Source of the DNA: Bacteroidota bacterium | Lineage (GTDB): Bacteria > Bacteroidota > Bacteroidia > B-17B0 > Aurantibacillaceae | Length of the DNA stretch: 64,000 bases | Reading direction: 5' to 3' | Assembly: GCA_013697245.1 (NCBI GenBank) | Contig: JACCXH010000056.1 | Location: forward strand, 1-64,000 | In this document: positions 8,880 through 16,814 of the stretch, piece after piece | How the letters are laid out: the number at the start of each line of letters is the position of its first letter | Position numbering within the stretch: the stretch's first letter is position 1 | Notes under the pieces: model-generated | What the model was told of the DNA's origin: nothing | The model's database searches: none | The model's input: the letters and a program-made list of their open reading frames with translations, nothing else | Program-made: the position numbers and the translations under genes

Positions 8880-9870
8880 TTCAATTACAGAAGACCAAAA
8901 AGTGACTTTATTTGAAAAATTAAATAAACATAAATTCGCTATTAACGAGGTAAATACGCAACTCGAAAAATATTTGGTATGTATTGGCAAAACCGAAATT
9001 GATATTCGCGAAATTGGTCATTTAGCAGGAATTAAAGATGTGCATATAGTTTCAGATAGCTATAAACTGGTAAGCAAAAAATGGAAAGTAAAAGATACCA
9101 GCATAGCACTTGGAAATGATATTTTTATTGGCAAAGATGCACCGTCTATTATGGCAGGTCCCTGTTCGGTAGAAAGCGAAGAGCAGATAGACAAGATCAT
9201 TATGCATTTGAACGAACAAAACATTAAAATAATAAGAGGAGGTGTTTTTAAACCAAGAAGCTCACCCTACGCTTTCAGAGGGTTGGGAATTGATGGCTTA
9301 AAAATGATGCATGAAAAATGCAAGCCATATAATATAAAAATAATCACCGAGGTAATGCAGGTTTCTCAAATAGAAGAAATGTTACCGTATGTGGATGTAT
9401 TTCAGGTTGGCGCAAGAAATTCGCAAAATTTTAATTTGTTGGATGCTTTAGGAGAAATAGATAAGCCTGTGCTTTTAAAAAGAGGTATCAGTGGCACAAT
9501 TGAAGAACTGTTATCATCGGCCGAATACGTATTTAGTAAAGGCAACGAAAAATTAATTTTATGCGAACGCGGCATTCGCACTTTTGAAACTGCCTACCGC
9601 AATACTTTTGATATAAATGCCATACAGGTATTAAAAGAAAAAACGCATTTGCCGGTAATTGCCGATCCATCGCACGGCGTTGGTATTCGCTCCTTTGTTC
9701 CAAAATTGGCGCTATCTGCCTTGCTCAGCGGAGCTGATGGCATTATTTATGAAGTGCACGAAAAGCCTGAAGAAGCTCTGTCAGATGGACAACAAACCCT
9801 TAATTTTATGGAATCGGCCAAACTGGTAGAAAAAATAAAATTACTTTATCAATCATTTAATTTCAATTAA
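8860..9870 (+). CDS. aroF: 3-deoxy-7-phosphoheptulonate (DAHP) synthase, type I-beta
   Basis: 336 residues. The first roughly 80 residues resemble the ferredoxin-like regulatory domain of Thermotoga-type enzymes. The remainder is the KDPG/KDO8P-synthase-like barrel with MAGPCSVESEEQ, RGGVFKPRSSPYAFRGLG, a metal-binding Cys in that first block, and IADPSHGVGIRSFVP. It makes the first intermediate of the shikimate pathway from PEP and erythrose 4-phosphate. It lacks the chorismate mutase domain often fused in other Bacteroidota. Its position after trpA puts pathway entry under trp attenuation. Confidence 0.94.
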   Translation: MIIQLTNSITEDQKVTLFEKLNKHKFAINEVNTQLEKYLVCIGKTEIDIREIGHLAGIKDVHIVSDSYKLVSKKWKVKDTSIALGNDIFIGKDAPSIMAGPCSVESEEQIDKIIMHLNEQNIKIIRGGVFKPRSSPYAFRGLGIDGLKMMHEKCKPYNIKIITEVMQVSQIEEMLPYVDVFQVGARNSQNFNLLDALGEIDKPVLLKRGISGTIEELLSSAEYVFSKGNEKLILCERGIRTFETAYRNTFDINAIQVLKEKTHLPVIADPSHGVGIRSFVPKLALSALLSGADGIIYEVHEKPEEALSDGQQTLNFMESAKLVEKIKLLYQSFNFN

Positions 9871-9878
9871 CTTTGGGT

Positions 9879-10940
9879 ATGTCTTTAATTAAAGCAAACG
9901 GATATAACATTGCCATTGGAAAAGACGCCTTAAAAACACTTTCGGCTTATTTAAAGAAAAGCAAATATTCCTCGTATTTTATTATTTGTGACGAGAATAC
10001 GATTCGTTTCTGTTTACCAAAATTAATAATGAGTTGCCCGGCATTAAAAGATGCTGAGATCCTAGAGTTGGAAAGTGGAGAAGAAAGTAAATCCATAGAA
10101 TTTAGTGCTCATATCTGGCAAACATTGATCGAGAATAAGGCCGATAAAAACTCGCTGATAATTAATTTAGGCGGCGGCGTGGTAAGCGACCTTGGTGGCT
10201 TTTGTGCTTCTACATATAAAAGAGGAATAGATTTTATAAATGTTCCTACTTCCTTATTAGCCATGGCCGACGCCAGTGTTGGCGGAAAAACAGGGATCGA
10301 CTTTGCAGGCTTAAAAAATTCTATTGGCACATTTGCACAACCTAAATCCGTGTTTGTCAATCCCGGGTTTTTAGAAACCTTATCACCAAGACATTATAAA
10401 AATGGTTTGGCCGAGATTTTTAAAATAGCCATTATAAGCGATAAAAAATTCTTTGAGGAATTAAAAAACTTAAAAGGCGATCATAAAATAGAATCTATTA
10501 TAACTAAAAGCATTGCTTTAAAAAACAAACTTGTTTTAAAAGATCCATTTGATAAAGGTACACGCAACATTCTCAATTTTGGCCATACAATTGGTCACGC
10601 CATTGAGTCGCTTTTATTAGGAACCACGAACGAATTACTACATGGCGAAGCAGTTGTTATTGGTATGATGATAGAAAGCTATATTGCATTTGATAAAAAA
10701 ATGCTGAGCAAAAAAGAGTTGGATGAAATAATAAGCGTTCTGAAAAAAGAATTTGCTCCACAAAACATCCTTCATTTAAATTTTGTTTCGATGATAGAGT
10801 TATTAAAGAATGATAAAAAAACCTTCAAAAATAAATTCAAGTTGGCTTTAATAAATAAGATCGGCGCTTGCAAATATAATTTAGAGGCAAGCGAGGCGCA
10901 AATAAAAAAGGCTATTGATCTTTATAACTCAACTATATAA
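9879..10940 (+). CDS. aroB: 3-dehydroquinate synthase
   Basis: 353 residues from the ATG at 9879, preferred over a TTG two codons upstream. It converts DAHP to 3-dehydroquinate using NAD and a divalent metal. Signatures: NLGGGVVSDLGGFCAS, VPTSLLAMADASVGGKTGID, FNPGFL-like VNPGFLETL, NFGHTIGHAIESL and HGEAVVIGM. It lies 8 nt after the DAHP synthase stop, and its stop codon shares a base with the aroA start. Confidence 0.96.
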   Translation: MSLIKANGYNIAIGKDALKTLSAYLKKSKYSSYFIICDENTIRFCLPKLIMSCPALKDAEILELESGEESKSIEFSAHIWQTLIENKADKNSLIINLGGGVVSDLGGFCASTYKRGIDFINVPTSLLAMADASVGGKTGIDFAGLKNSIGTFAQPKSVFVNPGFLETLSPRHYKNGLAEIFKIAIISDKKFFEELKNLKGDHKIESIITKSIALKNKLVLKDPFDKGTRNILNFGHTIGHAIESLLLGTTNELLHGEAVVIGMMIESYIAFDKKMLSKKELDEIISVLKKEFAPQNILHLNFVSMIELLKNDKKTFKNKFKLALINKIGACKYNLEASEAQIKKAIDLYNSTI

Positions 10941-12214
10941 TGCTTTTACTTTCAGCGCCCGAACATATTTTAAGCACAACCATAAAACTTGCCGGTTCTA
11001 AAAGTATTAGCAACCGTTTATTGATCTTAAATAATGTGTTAGATCTAAATTTAAGCTTAGAAAATAATTCTACCTCCGAAGATACTTTACTATTACAAAA
11101 TGCTTTTGATCAAATAAAAAATAAAGATCATGCTACAATAGATATTCATCATGCGGGCACCGATATGCGTTTTTTAACTGCATTATTATCTGCAAAAAAA
11201 GGTGACTGGATCCTTACCGGCTCTGATCGTATGAAACAAAGGCCAATTGGCGAATTGGTAAACGCATTAAGAACTTTAGGGGCAGAGGTTGACTATTTAG
11301 AAAAAGAAAATTTCCCGCCTCTAAAAATTAAAGGAAAAAAATTAAAAGGTGGAAAACTCGAAATTGATGGAAGTATTAGCAGCCAGTTTGTTTCTGCCTT
11401 ATTATTAATTTCTCCAACCTTTGAAAACGGATTGGAGCTTACCTTGAAGAACGAAATTGTCTCCTGGCCCTATGTATTGATGACATTAGATCTGCTTAGC
11501 GAATTTGGGTCAAAAGTATCAACTGTTTTAAATACTATCCATGTTTCGCAGTCAGATTCAAAGTTCAAAGTTCAAGATTCTCAAATATTCAATGTTGAAT
11601 CTGATTGGTCTGCCGCATCTTATTGGTATAGCATTGTAGCTTTAAGTAAAAAGGCAGAGATCACTTTAGTGGGCTTAAAAAAGTCTTCTTCTCAGGGCGA
11701 TTCTGTTTTGCCCGAAATTTATAAGCAACTTGGTGTTTCATCACAATTTATGAACGAAGGATTGATGCTTACAAAAAGCAATAGAGTTGACACTTATTTT
11801 GAATATGATTTTACCAATTGTCCAGATCTCGCGCAAACAATTGCCGTTACTTGTTTTGGACTTGGAATAAAAGCAAAATTAACCGGCCTTAAAACTTTAA
11901 AAATTAAAGAAACCGATAGAATATTGGCTTTAAAAACAGAGCTCGAAAAATTTGGGGCTCTTGTAAGTATTTCAGAAAATTCGTTGGAGATAAAAGACTC
12001 AGGACTCAAGACAAAAGACAAACTGCCGACTGCCGACTGCCAGGTTATAAGCATAAAAACATACAATGACCATAGGATGGCTATGAGCTTTACCCCGCTG
12101 GCATTGGTTTTTGGAGCCATAAACATTCTAAATCCTGAAGTAGTTTCTAAATCTTATCCTTTATTTTGGGAAGATTTGAAATCAGTTGGTTTTAGCGTAA
12201 ATTTGCTGCCATAA
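10940..12214 (+). CDS. aroA: 3-phosphoshikimate 1-carboxyvinyltransferase (EPSP synthase)
   Basis: 424 residues. It transfers enolpyruvyl from PEP to shikimate 3-phosphate. Key segments: AGSKSISNRLLILN, HHAGTDMRFLTALLS, the RPIGELV loop, SSQFVSALLL, SDWSAASYWY, KETDRILALKTELEKFG and TYNDHRMAMSFTPLAL. Two low-complexity in-frame insertions are visible, around 11554-11600 and 11996-12043, where short DNA units repeat (AAGTTC, and CTGCCGA). They fall before the SDWSAA segment and before the TYNDHR segment and look like tolerated loop insertions. The frame is intact throughout, so the enzyme should be functional. Confidence 0.95.
   Translation: MLLLSAPEHILSTTIKLAGSKSISNRLLILNNVLDLNLSLENNSTSEDTLLLQNAFDQIKNKDHATIDIHHAGTDMRFLTALLSAKKGDWILTGSDRMKQRPIGELVNALRTLGAEVDYLEKENFPPLKIKGKKLKGGKLEIDGSISSQFVSALLLISPTFENGLELTLKNEIVSWPYVLMTLDLLSEFGSKVSTVLNTIHVSQSDSKFKVQDSQIFNVESDWSAASYWYSIVALSKKAEITLVGLKKSSSQGDSVLPEIYKQLGVSSQFMNEGLMLTKSNRVDTYFEYDFTNCPDLAQTIAVTCFGLGIKAKLTGLKTLKIKETDRILALKTELEKFGALVSISENSLEIKDSGLKTKDKLPTADCQVISIKTYNDHRMAMSFTPLALVFGAINILNPEVVSKSYPLFWEDLKSVGFSVNLLP
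11554..11600 (+). repeat. Short tandem-type repeat inserted in aroA (first)
   Basis: GATTCAAAGTTCAAAGTTCA and the following bases are iterations of a TTCAAAG-like unit, unlike the surrounding coding sequence. It adds about 16 residues (SDSKFKVQDSQ region) without shifting frame. Confidence 0.55.
11996..12043 (+). repeat. Short tandem-type repeat inserted in aroA (second)
   Basis: GACTCA and AGACAAA units are followed by two and a half copies of CTGCCGA. The stretch encodes a residue run containing KTKDKLPTADCQ just before the conserved TYNDHR motif and keeps the reading frame. Confidence 0.6.
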
Positions 12215-12215
12215 A

Positions 12216-13058
12216 ATGGCATTTTTCGGTTCAGATAAAACTACAAAAACAGAAGGTAAAGAAATGTCTTTTCTCCAGCACCTGGAAGAATTTCGCTGGC
12301 ATTTAGTAAGAAGCGCGCTTGTTATTATGGTTTTTGCCATTGCCGCTTTTTGTTTGAACGATTTTGTTTTTGACACTATTATTTTTGGTCCGCTACGCCA
12401 GGATTTTATTTCCTATAAAGTATTATGTGCGCTAGGTCATAAAATTGGTGCCGGCGATGTAATGTGTATGACCATTAAACCGGCACATCTTCAAACCTTA
12501 AGTGCTTCCGAACAATTTTTTAATCACATGTGGATCTCATTTTTATGCGGCATCATTCTTGGTTTTCCATTTGTGTTATGGGAGTTGTGGAAGTTTGTGC
12601 GTCCGGCTTTAAAGAACAAAGAAATTGGTCCGGTAAAAATATTTGTGGTAATTGCCTCAGTGTTATTTTTGATCGGCATCTTTTTTGGTTATTATTTATT
12701 ATTTCCCATGAGCTATAATTTTTTAATTAACTACCAGGTTTCTTCTAGCGGCATTGTACAAACACAAAATACATTTGATGATTATATCTCTTTAATAAGT
12801 ACCATGACCTTAGTTTCGGGAATAATTTTTGAAATGCCCATACTGGTTTATTTTTTAACGCGTATGACCCTGCTTACCCCGCAATTCATGCGCAAATACC
12901 GTAAACATGCGGTGATCATTATTTTAATTGCAGCTGCTATTATTACACCAAGCCCTGATGTTACATCACAAATGGTAGTTGCCATTCCAATGTATCTCTT
13001 ATATGAATTAAGTGTATTTGTATCTGCCTGGGTAATAAAAAAACATAAATTAGAATAA
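12216..13058 (+). CDS. tatC: Sec-independent protein translocase TatC
   Basis: 280 residues. TatC is the core receptor of the twin-arginine translocase and has six membrane segments, which are visible as hydrophobic blocks. The conserved N-terminal MSFLQHLEEFRWHLVRS containing the signal-peptide-binding Glu is present after a short basic extension, as is the FEMPILVYFL segment and ITPSPD before TM5/6. It starts one base after the aroA stop. The partner tatA is about 15 kb away. Confidence 0.96.
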   Translation: MAFFGSDKTTKTEGKEMSFLQHLEEFRWHLVRSALVIMVFAIAAFCLNDFVFDTIIFGPLRQDFISYKVLCALGHKIGAGDVMCMTIKPAHLQTLSASEQFFNHMWISFLCGIILGFPFVLWELWKFVRPALKNKEIGPVKIFVVIASVLFLIGIFFGYYLLFPMSYNFLINYQVSSSGIVQTQNTFDDYISLISTMTLVSGIIFEMPILVYFLTRMTLLTPQFMRKYRKHAVIIILIAAAIITPSPDVTSQMVVAIPMYLLYELSVFVSAWVIKKHKLE

Positions 13059-13076
13059 TCTTTAAAGCGATCATTC

Positions 13077-13418
13077 ATGTCAGAAAAAGTAAAAGAATTC
13101 AACGACTACCGTTCAAAAATGAACGAGGTTATTTTAGGAAAAGATAACCTGGTAATTAAACGCTTGTTTAATTTAGATACACAAACTTATTCTGAAGGCG
13201 CTTTGAACGTTAAGACCAAAGAAATGCTTGGCCTTGTGGCAAGCATGGTTTTGCGTTGCGACGATTGCATTAAATACCATTTAGAAAAATGTAAAGAGCA
13301 AAATTGTACCACCGAAGAAATATATGAAATATTTGCTGTAGCTAATATTGTTGGTGGAACGATCGTTATTCCTCACACACGCCGTGGAGCGGAGTTTTGG
13401 GAAGAATTAAATAAATAA
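13077..13418 (+). CDS. Carboxymuconolactone decarboxylase/AhpD-like protein
   Basis: 113 residues of all-helical AhpD-like fold with the redox-type motif CDDCIKYH (Cys61, Cys64, His68). In this family the CxxCxxxH motif supports peroxidase or thiol-disulfide chemistry. Here no partner peroxiredoxin is adjacent, so the actual role is unknown. It lies 18 nt after tatC and may be the last gene of the trp-aro-tatC transcription unit. Confidence 0.88.
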   Translation: MSEKVKEFNDYRSKMNEVILGKDNLVIKRLFNLDTQTYSEGALNVKTKEMLGLVASMVLRCDDCIKYHLEKCKEQNCTTEEIYEIFAVANIVGGTIVIPHTRRGAEFWEELNK

Positions 13419-13428
13419 ATTCAATGTC

Positions 13429-14721
13429 ATGATAAGGTCAACCTGTTTATTAATACTTCTTTTATTTGTAATGATTCAGTCCTTATCATCGCAGATCACA
13501 TCGGTTAAAAGCATTTATTTTGCTACCGGCAAATATGAACTCTCGTTTATTATTAAAAGTAAAATTGATAGTGTATTGTATTCTATTCCTGAGAGTGATA
13601 GTACACAAACCGTTACCCTTAAAAAAGTTTTCGTTAATGGCCATACTGATAATGTTGGAGATAGTATTGTTAATGTTAAGCTTTCTCTTAAAAGAACAAA
13701 TTCGGTTACACAGTACCTTGTAAAAAAAGGAATTTCTAAAAGTATCTTAAAACAAAATTATTGGGGAGAAGATAAACCTCTTAGATCAAATGATAATGAT
13801 CAGGGGAAATTCTATAATCGTAGGGTTGATATAATTTTTAAATACGAGATCATTAAAAAGAAAAAAGCAAATGCTATTCCATCTCAACCCCCGGTAGTTG
13901 AAAATAATCCTTGTAATCGCGATACTTTGATAGATATTCCTCTTGGCGGGAAACTTAAAATAAAAGTATGCGAGTACACAAAGGGAAAAAATTGTTTATC
14001 CTTTGAAGCAATAAATGATCCGGATTCTATCAGGCAAGGAAATAGTTATACGGTTGATAATACGGGCGCTCCTTTAATATCAGGCGGCATGTATAACATC
14101 AGAGTTTGTCCTGAAGATTGTAAAGATAAGTTCATAACCCTTCTTATTCCTATCCGCATCATATGTGGGTTCGATCTTCCTGTACCAATGAACTTATATA
14201 TCATCACAAAAAAAGGCTGGCAACCTTTACCAAAAACAATTATGAAAGAAAAAAGGATCGGGGGCCTTAGATATTATGAAGTAACGCTCGACCTCTGTCA
14301 GTTTGCAAGTGTTGGAGGGGGTAGAATAAATTGTGACTTCAAGATCTCAAAAACCAAGAAGGCTAAATTTATTGCCAAAGATGGTTTAAAAATAATCAAG
14401 GCCAGCATTTATTCTGCAGGGCCATTATATTCCTATAAAATGCAAATTAAAGACAATAAGCAGTCTGCTTCTTGCCAGATCCCATGTTCTTGCGAAGAAC
14501 CTTTAGCCTATATCAAAGCGGTTACACCAAAAGGCGATACCATCACCATGAAAGATAAGCCAATTAACCGTTTAAACAAAAAATATACAAGGGGTTATTG
14601 CAGAACCGGTAGTTACATTCAGGATAAAAGAAATTTATGGGTGTTTAGAATAAAAGAAAAAGCTATTTACAGGAAATATTTTTTATACGAATTGGACTTT
14701 GATAACTTTAAAGTAAACTAA
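13429..14721 (+). CDS. OmpA-family peptidoglycan-binding protein
   Basis: 430 residues with an N-terminal signal peptide (about 1-21). An OmpA C-terminal-like domain comes first, containing the VNGHTDNVGD motif at about 69-78 and NRRVDIIF near 130. This is the peptidoglycan-contacting domain. The rest of the protein (about 150-430) has many Cys residues (for example CPEDCKDK and CQIPCSCEEP) and no recognised family. Having the OmpA domain at the N-terminal side is unusual, since it is usually C-terminal. Probably periplasmic or outer-membrane associated. Confidence 0.82.
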   Translation: MIRSTCLLILLLFVMIQSLSSQITSVKSIYFATGKYELSFIIKSKIDSVLYSIPESDSTQTVTLKKVFVNGHTDNVGDSIVNVKLSLKRTNSVTQYLVKKGISKSILKQNYWGEDKPLRSNDNDQGKFYNRRVDIIFKYEIIKKKKANAIPSQPPVVENNPCNRDTLIDIPLGGKLKIKVCEYTKGKNCLSFEAINDPDSIRQGNSYTVDNTGAPLISGGMYNIRVCPEDCKDKFITLLIPIRIICGFDLPVPMNLYIITKKGWQPLPKTIMKEKRIGGLRYYEVTLDLCQFASVGGGRINCDFKISKTKKAKFIAKDGLKIIKASIYSAGPLYSYKMQIKDNKQSASCQIPCSCEEPLAYIKAVTPKGDTITMKDKPINRLNKKYTRGYCRTGSYIQDKRNLWVFRIKEKAIYRKYFLYELDFDNFKVN

Positions 14722-14758
14722 TTAAATAACAAATACTATAGGAGCAGCAGGATTTATT

Positions 14759-14962
14759 ATGTTTGGCTTAATGATGTTATTAAGCCTTCCAATATTAACC
14801 TATTTTTACGCAAAACATTTAGGCAGAAATGCAAAATTGTGGTTTGTGATCGGCCTTATTTTACCGGGAATAGCAACGATCATACTTTCATTTTACCCGA
14901 TCTTTCGGGTGACAATAGACCAAAAGAAGAAGGAGCTAAAATTCTTAATTAACCGCGTCTAA
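14759..14962 (+). CDS. Small membrane protein, unknown function
   Basis: 67 residues with two predicted membrane segments (about 1-17 and 27-47) joined by a short basic loop, and a basic C-terminal tail. A purine-rich GGAGCAGCAGG lies just upstream of the ATG. The last 18 nt overlap the convergent coiled-coil gene. No family recognised. Confidence 0.6.
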   Translation: MFGLMMLLSLPILTYFYAKHLGRNAKLWFVIGLILPGIATIILSFYPIFRVTIDQKKKELKFLINRV

Positions 14963-15835
14963 TTTCTTCCTCACATCAGCAACCACTTTTTTCTGATTTT
15001 CTATTTCAGCTTTTTTCTTGGTTTGATCTTCTTCGTTCTTTTTAATACTCGCTTCTTCTTTTTTAATTTTTTTATTGTAATCTTCAATATCTCCTTTTAA
15101 ATTCTTTTTGTCTTTTTCAAGATCACTTAACTGGCCTTCCAGTTTATCTAAGATCTTTTTTGAAGATTTAGCCTGCTCGCTTACCGCACCCGAACTGGCA
15201 TCCACCACTTTTTTCTGAATATGCACCTCTCCTTTTTTCTTCTCTATCTCAACATCCTTTTCTACCACATCTTTTTCGGCTTTGGTTATTTTTTTCTTCA
15301 GGTCTTCAATATCATCTTTCGAATTCTTATTGTCTTTTTCAAGGTCTTTTTGATCGTCTTCCAACTTTGCCTGTTGTTTTTCTGCCACTTTTACTGCAGC
15401 CGTAATTGGTTCTTTGGTCATTTTAACAGCAAAATCTTTCACCATTTTTTCTACAAACTTAAATTTATCTTTATCGTTGGATGAGGTTAAATAAGTTCCT
15501 CCAAGATCAACAGCCACTGCCATTTTAATTTTTTTGTCTTTTTTATCTTCTTCAAATCGCGTGTAAAAATCTACCGGGTTATTACCCCACTCTTTTACTA
15601 AAATATTATCGCCAAAAACTTCGTTATCGCTATCTTTTACTTTTTCGTATTTAAAGTCTTTTAAAACCTTCTTCCATTCACTAATTACTTCGTCTGTGGT
15701 ACTTTCATAAATGGTTGTAATAACAGCATTCTGACTGCCGACGCTGAATTTTTCGCTCGACTCTTTTGTATTGATGGATTGTGAAAAAGTAAAGCCTGCA
15801 AAAAAAATTGCCGAAAGAGTAAATAGTTTTTTCAT
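14945..15835 (-). CDS. Secreted coiled-coil protein, unknown function
   Basis: 296 residues from the ATG at 15835, chosen over one eight codons upstream because it starts a clean signal peptide (MKKLFTLSAIFFAGFTFSQS). An N-terminal mixed domain (about 20-150) is followed by a long Lys/Glu/Asp-rich coiled coil (about 150-290) with two near-repeated segments of the form DLEKDKKNLKGDIED and DLEKDNKNSKDDIED. Exported, probably periplasmic. It follows the PspC gene by 16 nt and is probably cotranscribed with it. Confidence 0.82.
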   Translation of the reverse strand: MKKLFTLSAIFFAGFTFSQSINTKESSEKFSVGSQNAVITTIYESTTDEVISEWKKVLKDFKYEKVKDSDNEVFGDNILVKEWGNNPVDFYTRFEEDKKDKKIKMAVAVDLGGTYLTSSNDKDKFKFVEKMVKDFAVKMTKEPITAAVKVAEKQQAKLEDDQKDLEKDNKNSKDDIEDLKKKITKAEKDVVEKDVEIEKKKGEVHIQKKVVDASSGAVSEQAKSSKKILDKLEGQLSDLEKDKKNLKGDIEDYNKKIKKEEASIKKNEEDQTKKKAEIENQKKVVADVRKKLDAVN

Positions 15836-15851
15836 ATTAAAAATGTTAGAA

Positions 15852-16088
15852 TTATTCAATATCCCAAACGCTTTTGCGTTTGCGCGATCTAAAGGGTTTA
15901 AAGTAATTTTTATGCTCTAAGATAAAAGCCATAATAAAATAAATAATTATGGGACTGCCAAAAGTAAAAAAGGATAAATAAATAAAATACATGCGCACAG
16001 TGGTTGTTCTAATGCCAAGCAATTTGCCCCACCATTCGCACACGCCAAAAGCCTGCTGCTCAAACCAATGAACAATTTTTTTTACCAT
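15852..16088 (-). CDS. PspC domain protein
   Basis: 78 residues, essentially one PspC domain: FGVCEWWGKLLGIRTTTVRMYF, then a hydrophobic membrane segment with SFFTFGSPIIIYF, then a basic tail. PspC domains sit in the inner membrane and in Proteobacteria help sense envelope stress. This short form is typical of Bacteroidota. It is first in a two-gene unit with the coiled-coil exported protein, consistent with an envelope role. Confidence 0.88.
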   Translation of the reverse strand: MVKKIVHWFEQQAFGVCEWWGKLLGIRTTTVRMYFIYLSFFTFGSPIIIYFIMAFILEHKNYFKPFRSRKRKSVWDIE

Positions 16089-16200
16089 ATCACAAAAGTA
16101 TAAAAAAATAAGGTCAATAACTAAGTCCCGTAAAGGTAAAGCAGATTTATTTTTGGGGTTATAAGAATATTTTTTAGTTTTATAGCCAAAACCCTTGCAT

Positions 16201-16512
16201 ATGATAAAATCTTTGTTGTTGTTTTACGCTTTTGTCATATCATTTTCTTTTTCATCCTGTAAAAAGAATTATACCTGTGATTGTAATACCAATAGTACTT
16301 TAAAAACTTCTAATGGAGACTTTGTAAGTATTATAAGTCCGGGAAGTAAAACACCTTATACCGAAAAAATGAGTAAGAAACAGGCAATAGAGGCCTGTAA
16401 ACATGAACAAACATCAATTCAAACTAATTTTACAAATGGAATCACTGGTAACGGCAACAGCTCTCTAGTTGCAGGAGAATCTATTGTTACCTCATGTAAT
16501 ATAATCCTTTAA
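16201..16512 (+). CDS. Small Cys-rich lipoprotein, paralogue 1
   Basis: 103 residues from the ATG at 16201. A lipoprotein signal peptide ends in SFSSC, followed by KKNYTCDCNT. The mature part has four further Cys residues and a MSKKQAIEAC motif. The gene immediately downstream encodes a paralogue with the same spacing of Cys and KKQA motifs. Function unknown. The conserved Cys residues suggest disulfides in an exported domain. Confidence 0.75.
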   Translation: MIKSLLLFYAFVISFSFSSCKKNYTCDCNTNSTLKTSNGDFVSIISPGSKTPYTEKMSKKQAIEACKHEQTSIQTNFTNGITGNGNSSLVAGESIVTSCNIIL

Positions 16513-16523
16513 AAATTATAATT

Positions 16524-16811
16524 ATGAAATATATTTATATTTTACCTTTTTTAATTATCGCTTTTAGTTCTTGTAAAAAGAAATACAATTGTCATTGCAA
16601 TACTACCGCTTCGTTTACAAATTCAGGCAATACAGGGTCTTATAACTCTAAAACAGCGCCAATGAATAAAAAAATGACCAAAAAACAAGCCACGGCAGTT
16701 TGTGCAGATGAAGCAAAAAATTTAGATGCCACTTACGCCAATTTTATTACTAATAATGGCACCTCATCTTCAAACGGAGTTACAGCACATTCAGTATGCT
16801 CTTTACAATAA
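16524..16811 (+). CDS. Small Cys-rich lipoprotein, paralogue 2
   Basis: 95 residues. The lipobox AFSSC is followed by KKKYNCHCNT and later MTKKQATAVCADEA, matching the upstream lipoprotein in order and spacing, with 11 nt between the genes. A tandem duplication of a small exported domain. No family name can be given. Confidence 0.75.
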   Translation: MKYIYILPFLIIAFSSCKKKYNCHCNTTASFTNSGNTGSYNSKTAPMNKKMTKKQATAVCADEAKNLDATYANFITNNGTSSSNGVTAHSVCSLQ

Positions 16812-16814
16812 TTA

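Noticed and set aside
16089-16200. Search for tRNA or other RNA gene in short intergenic gaps
   Set aside because: No cloverleaf, conserved RNA motif or GC-rich structure seen in this or the other gaps.
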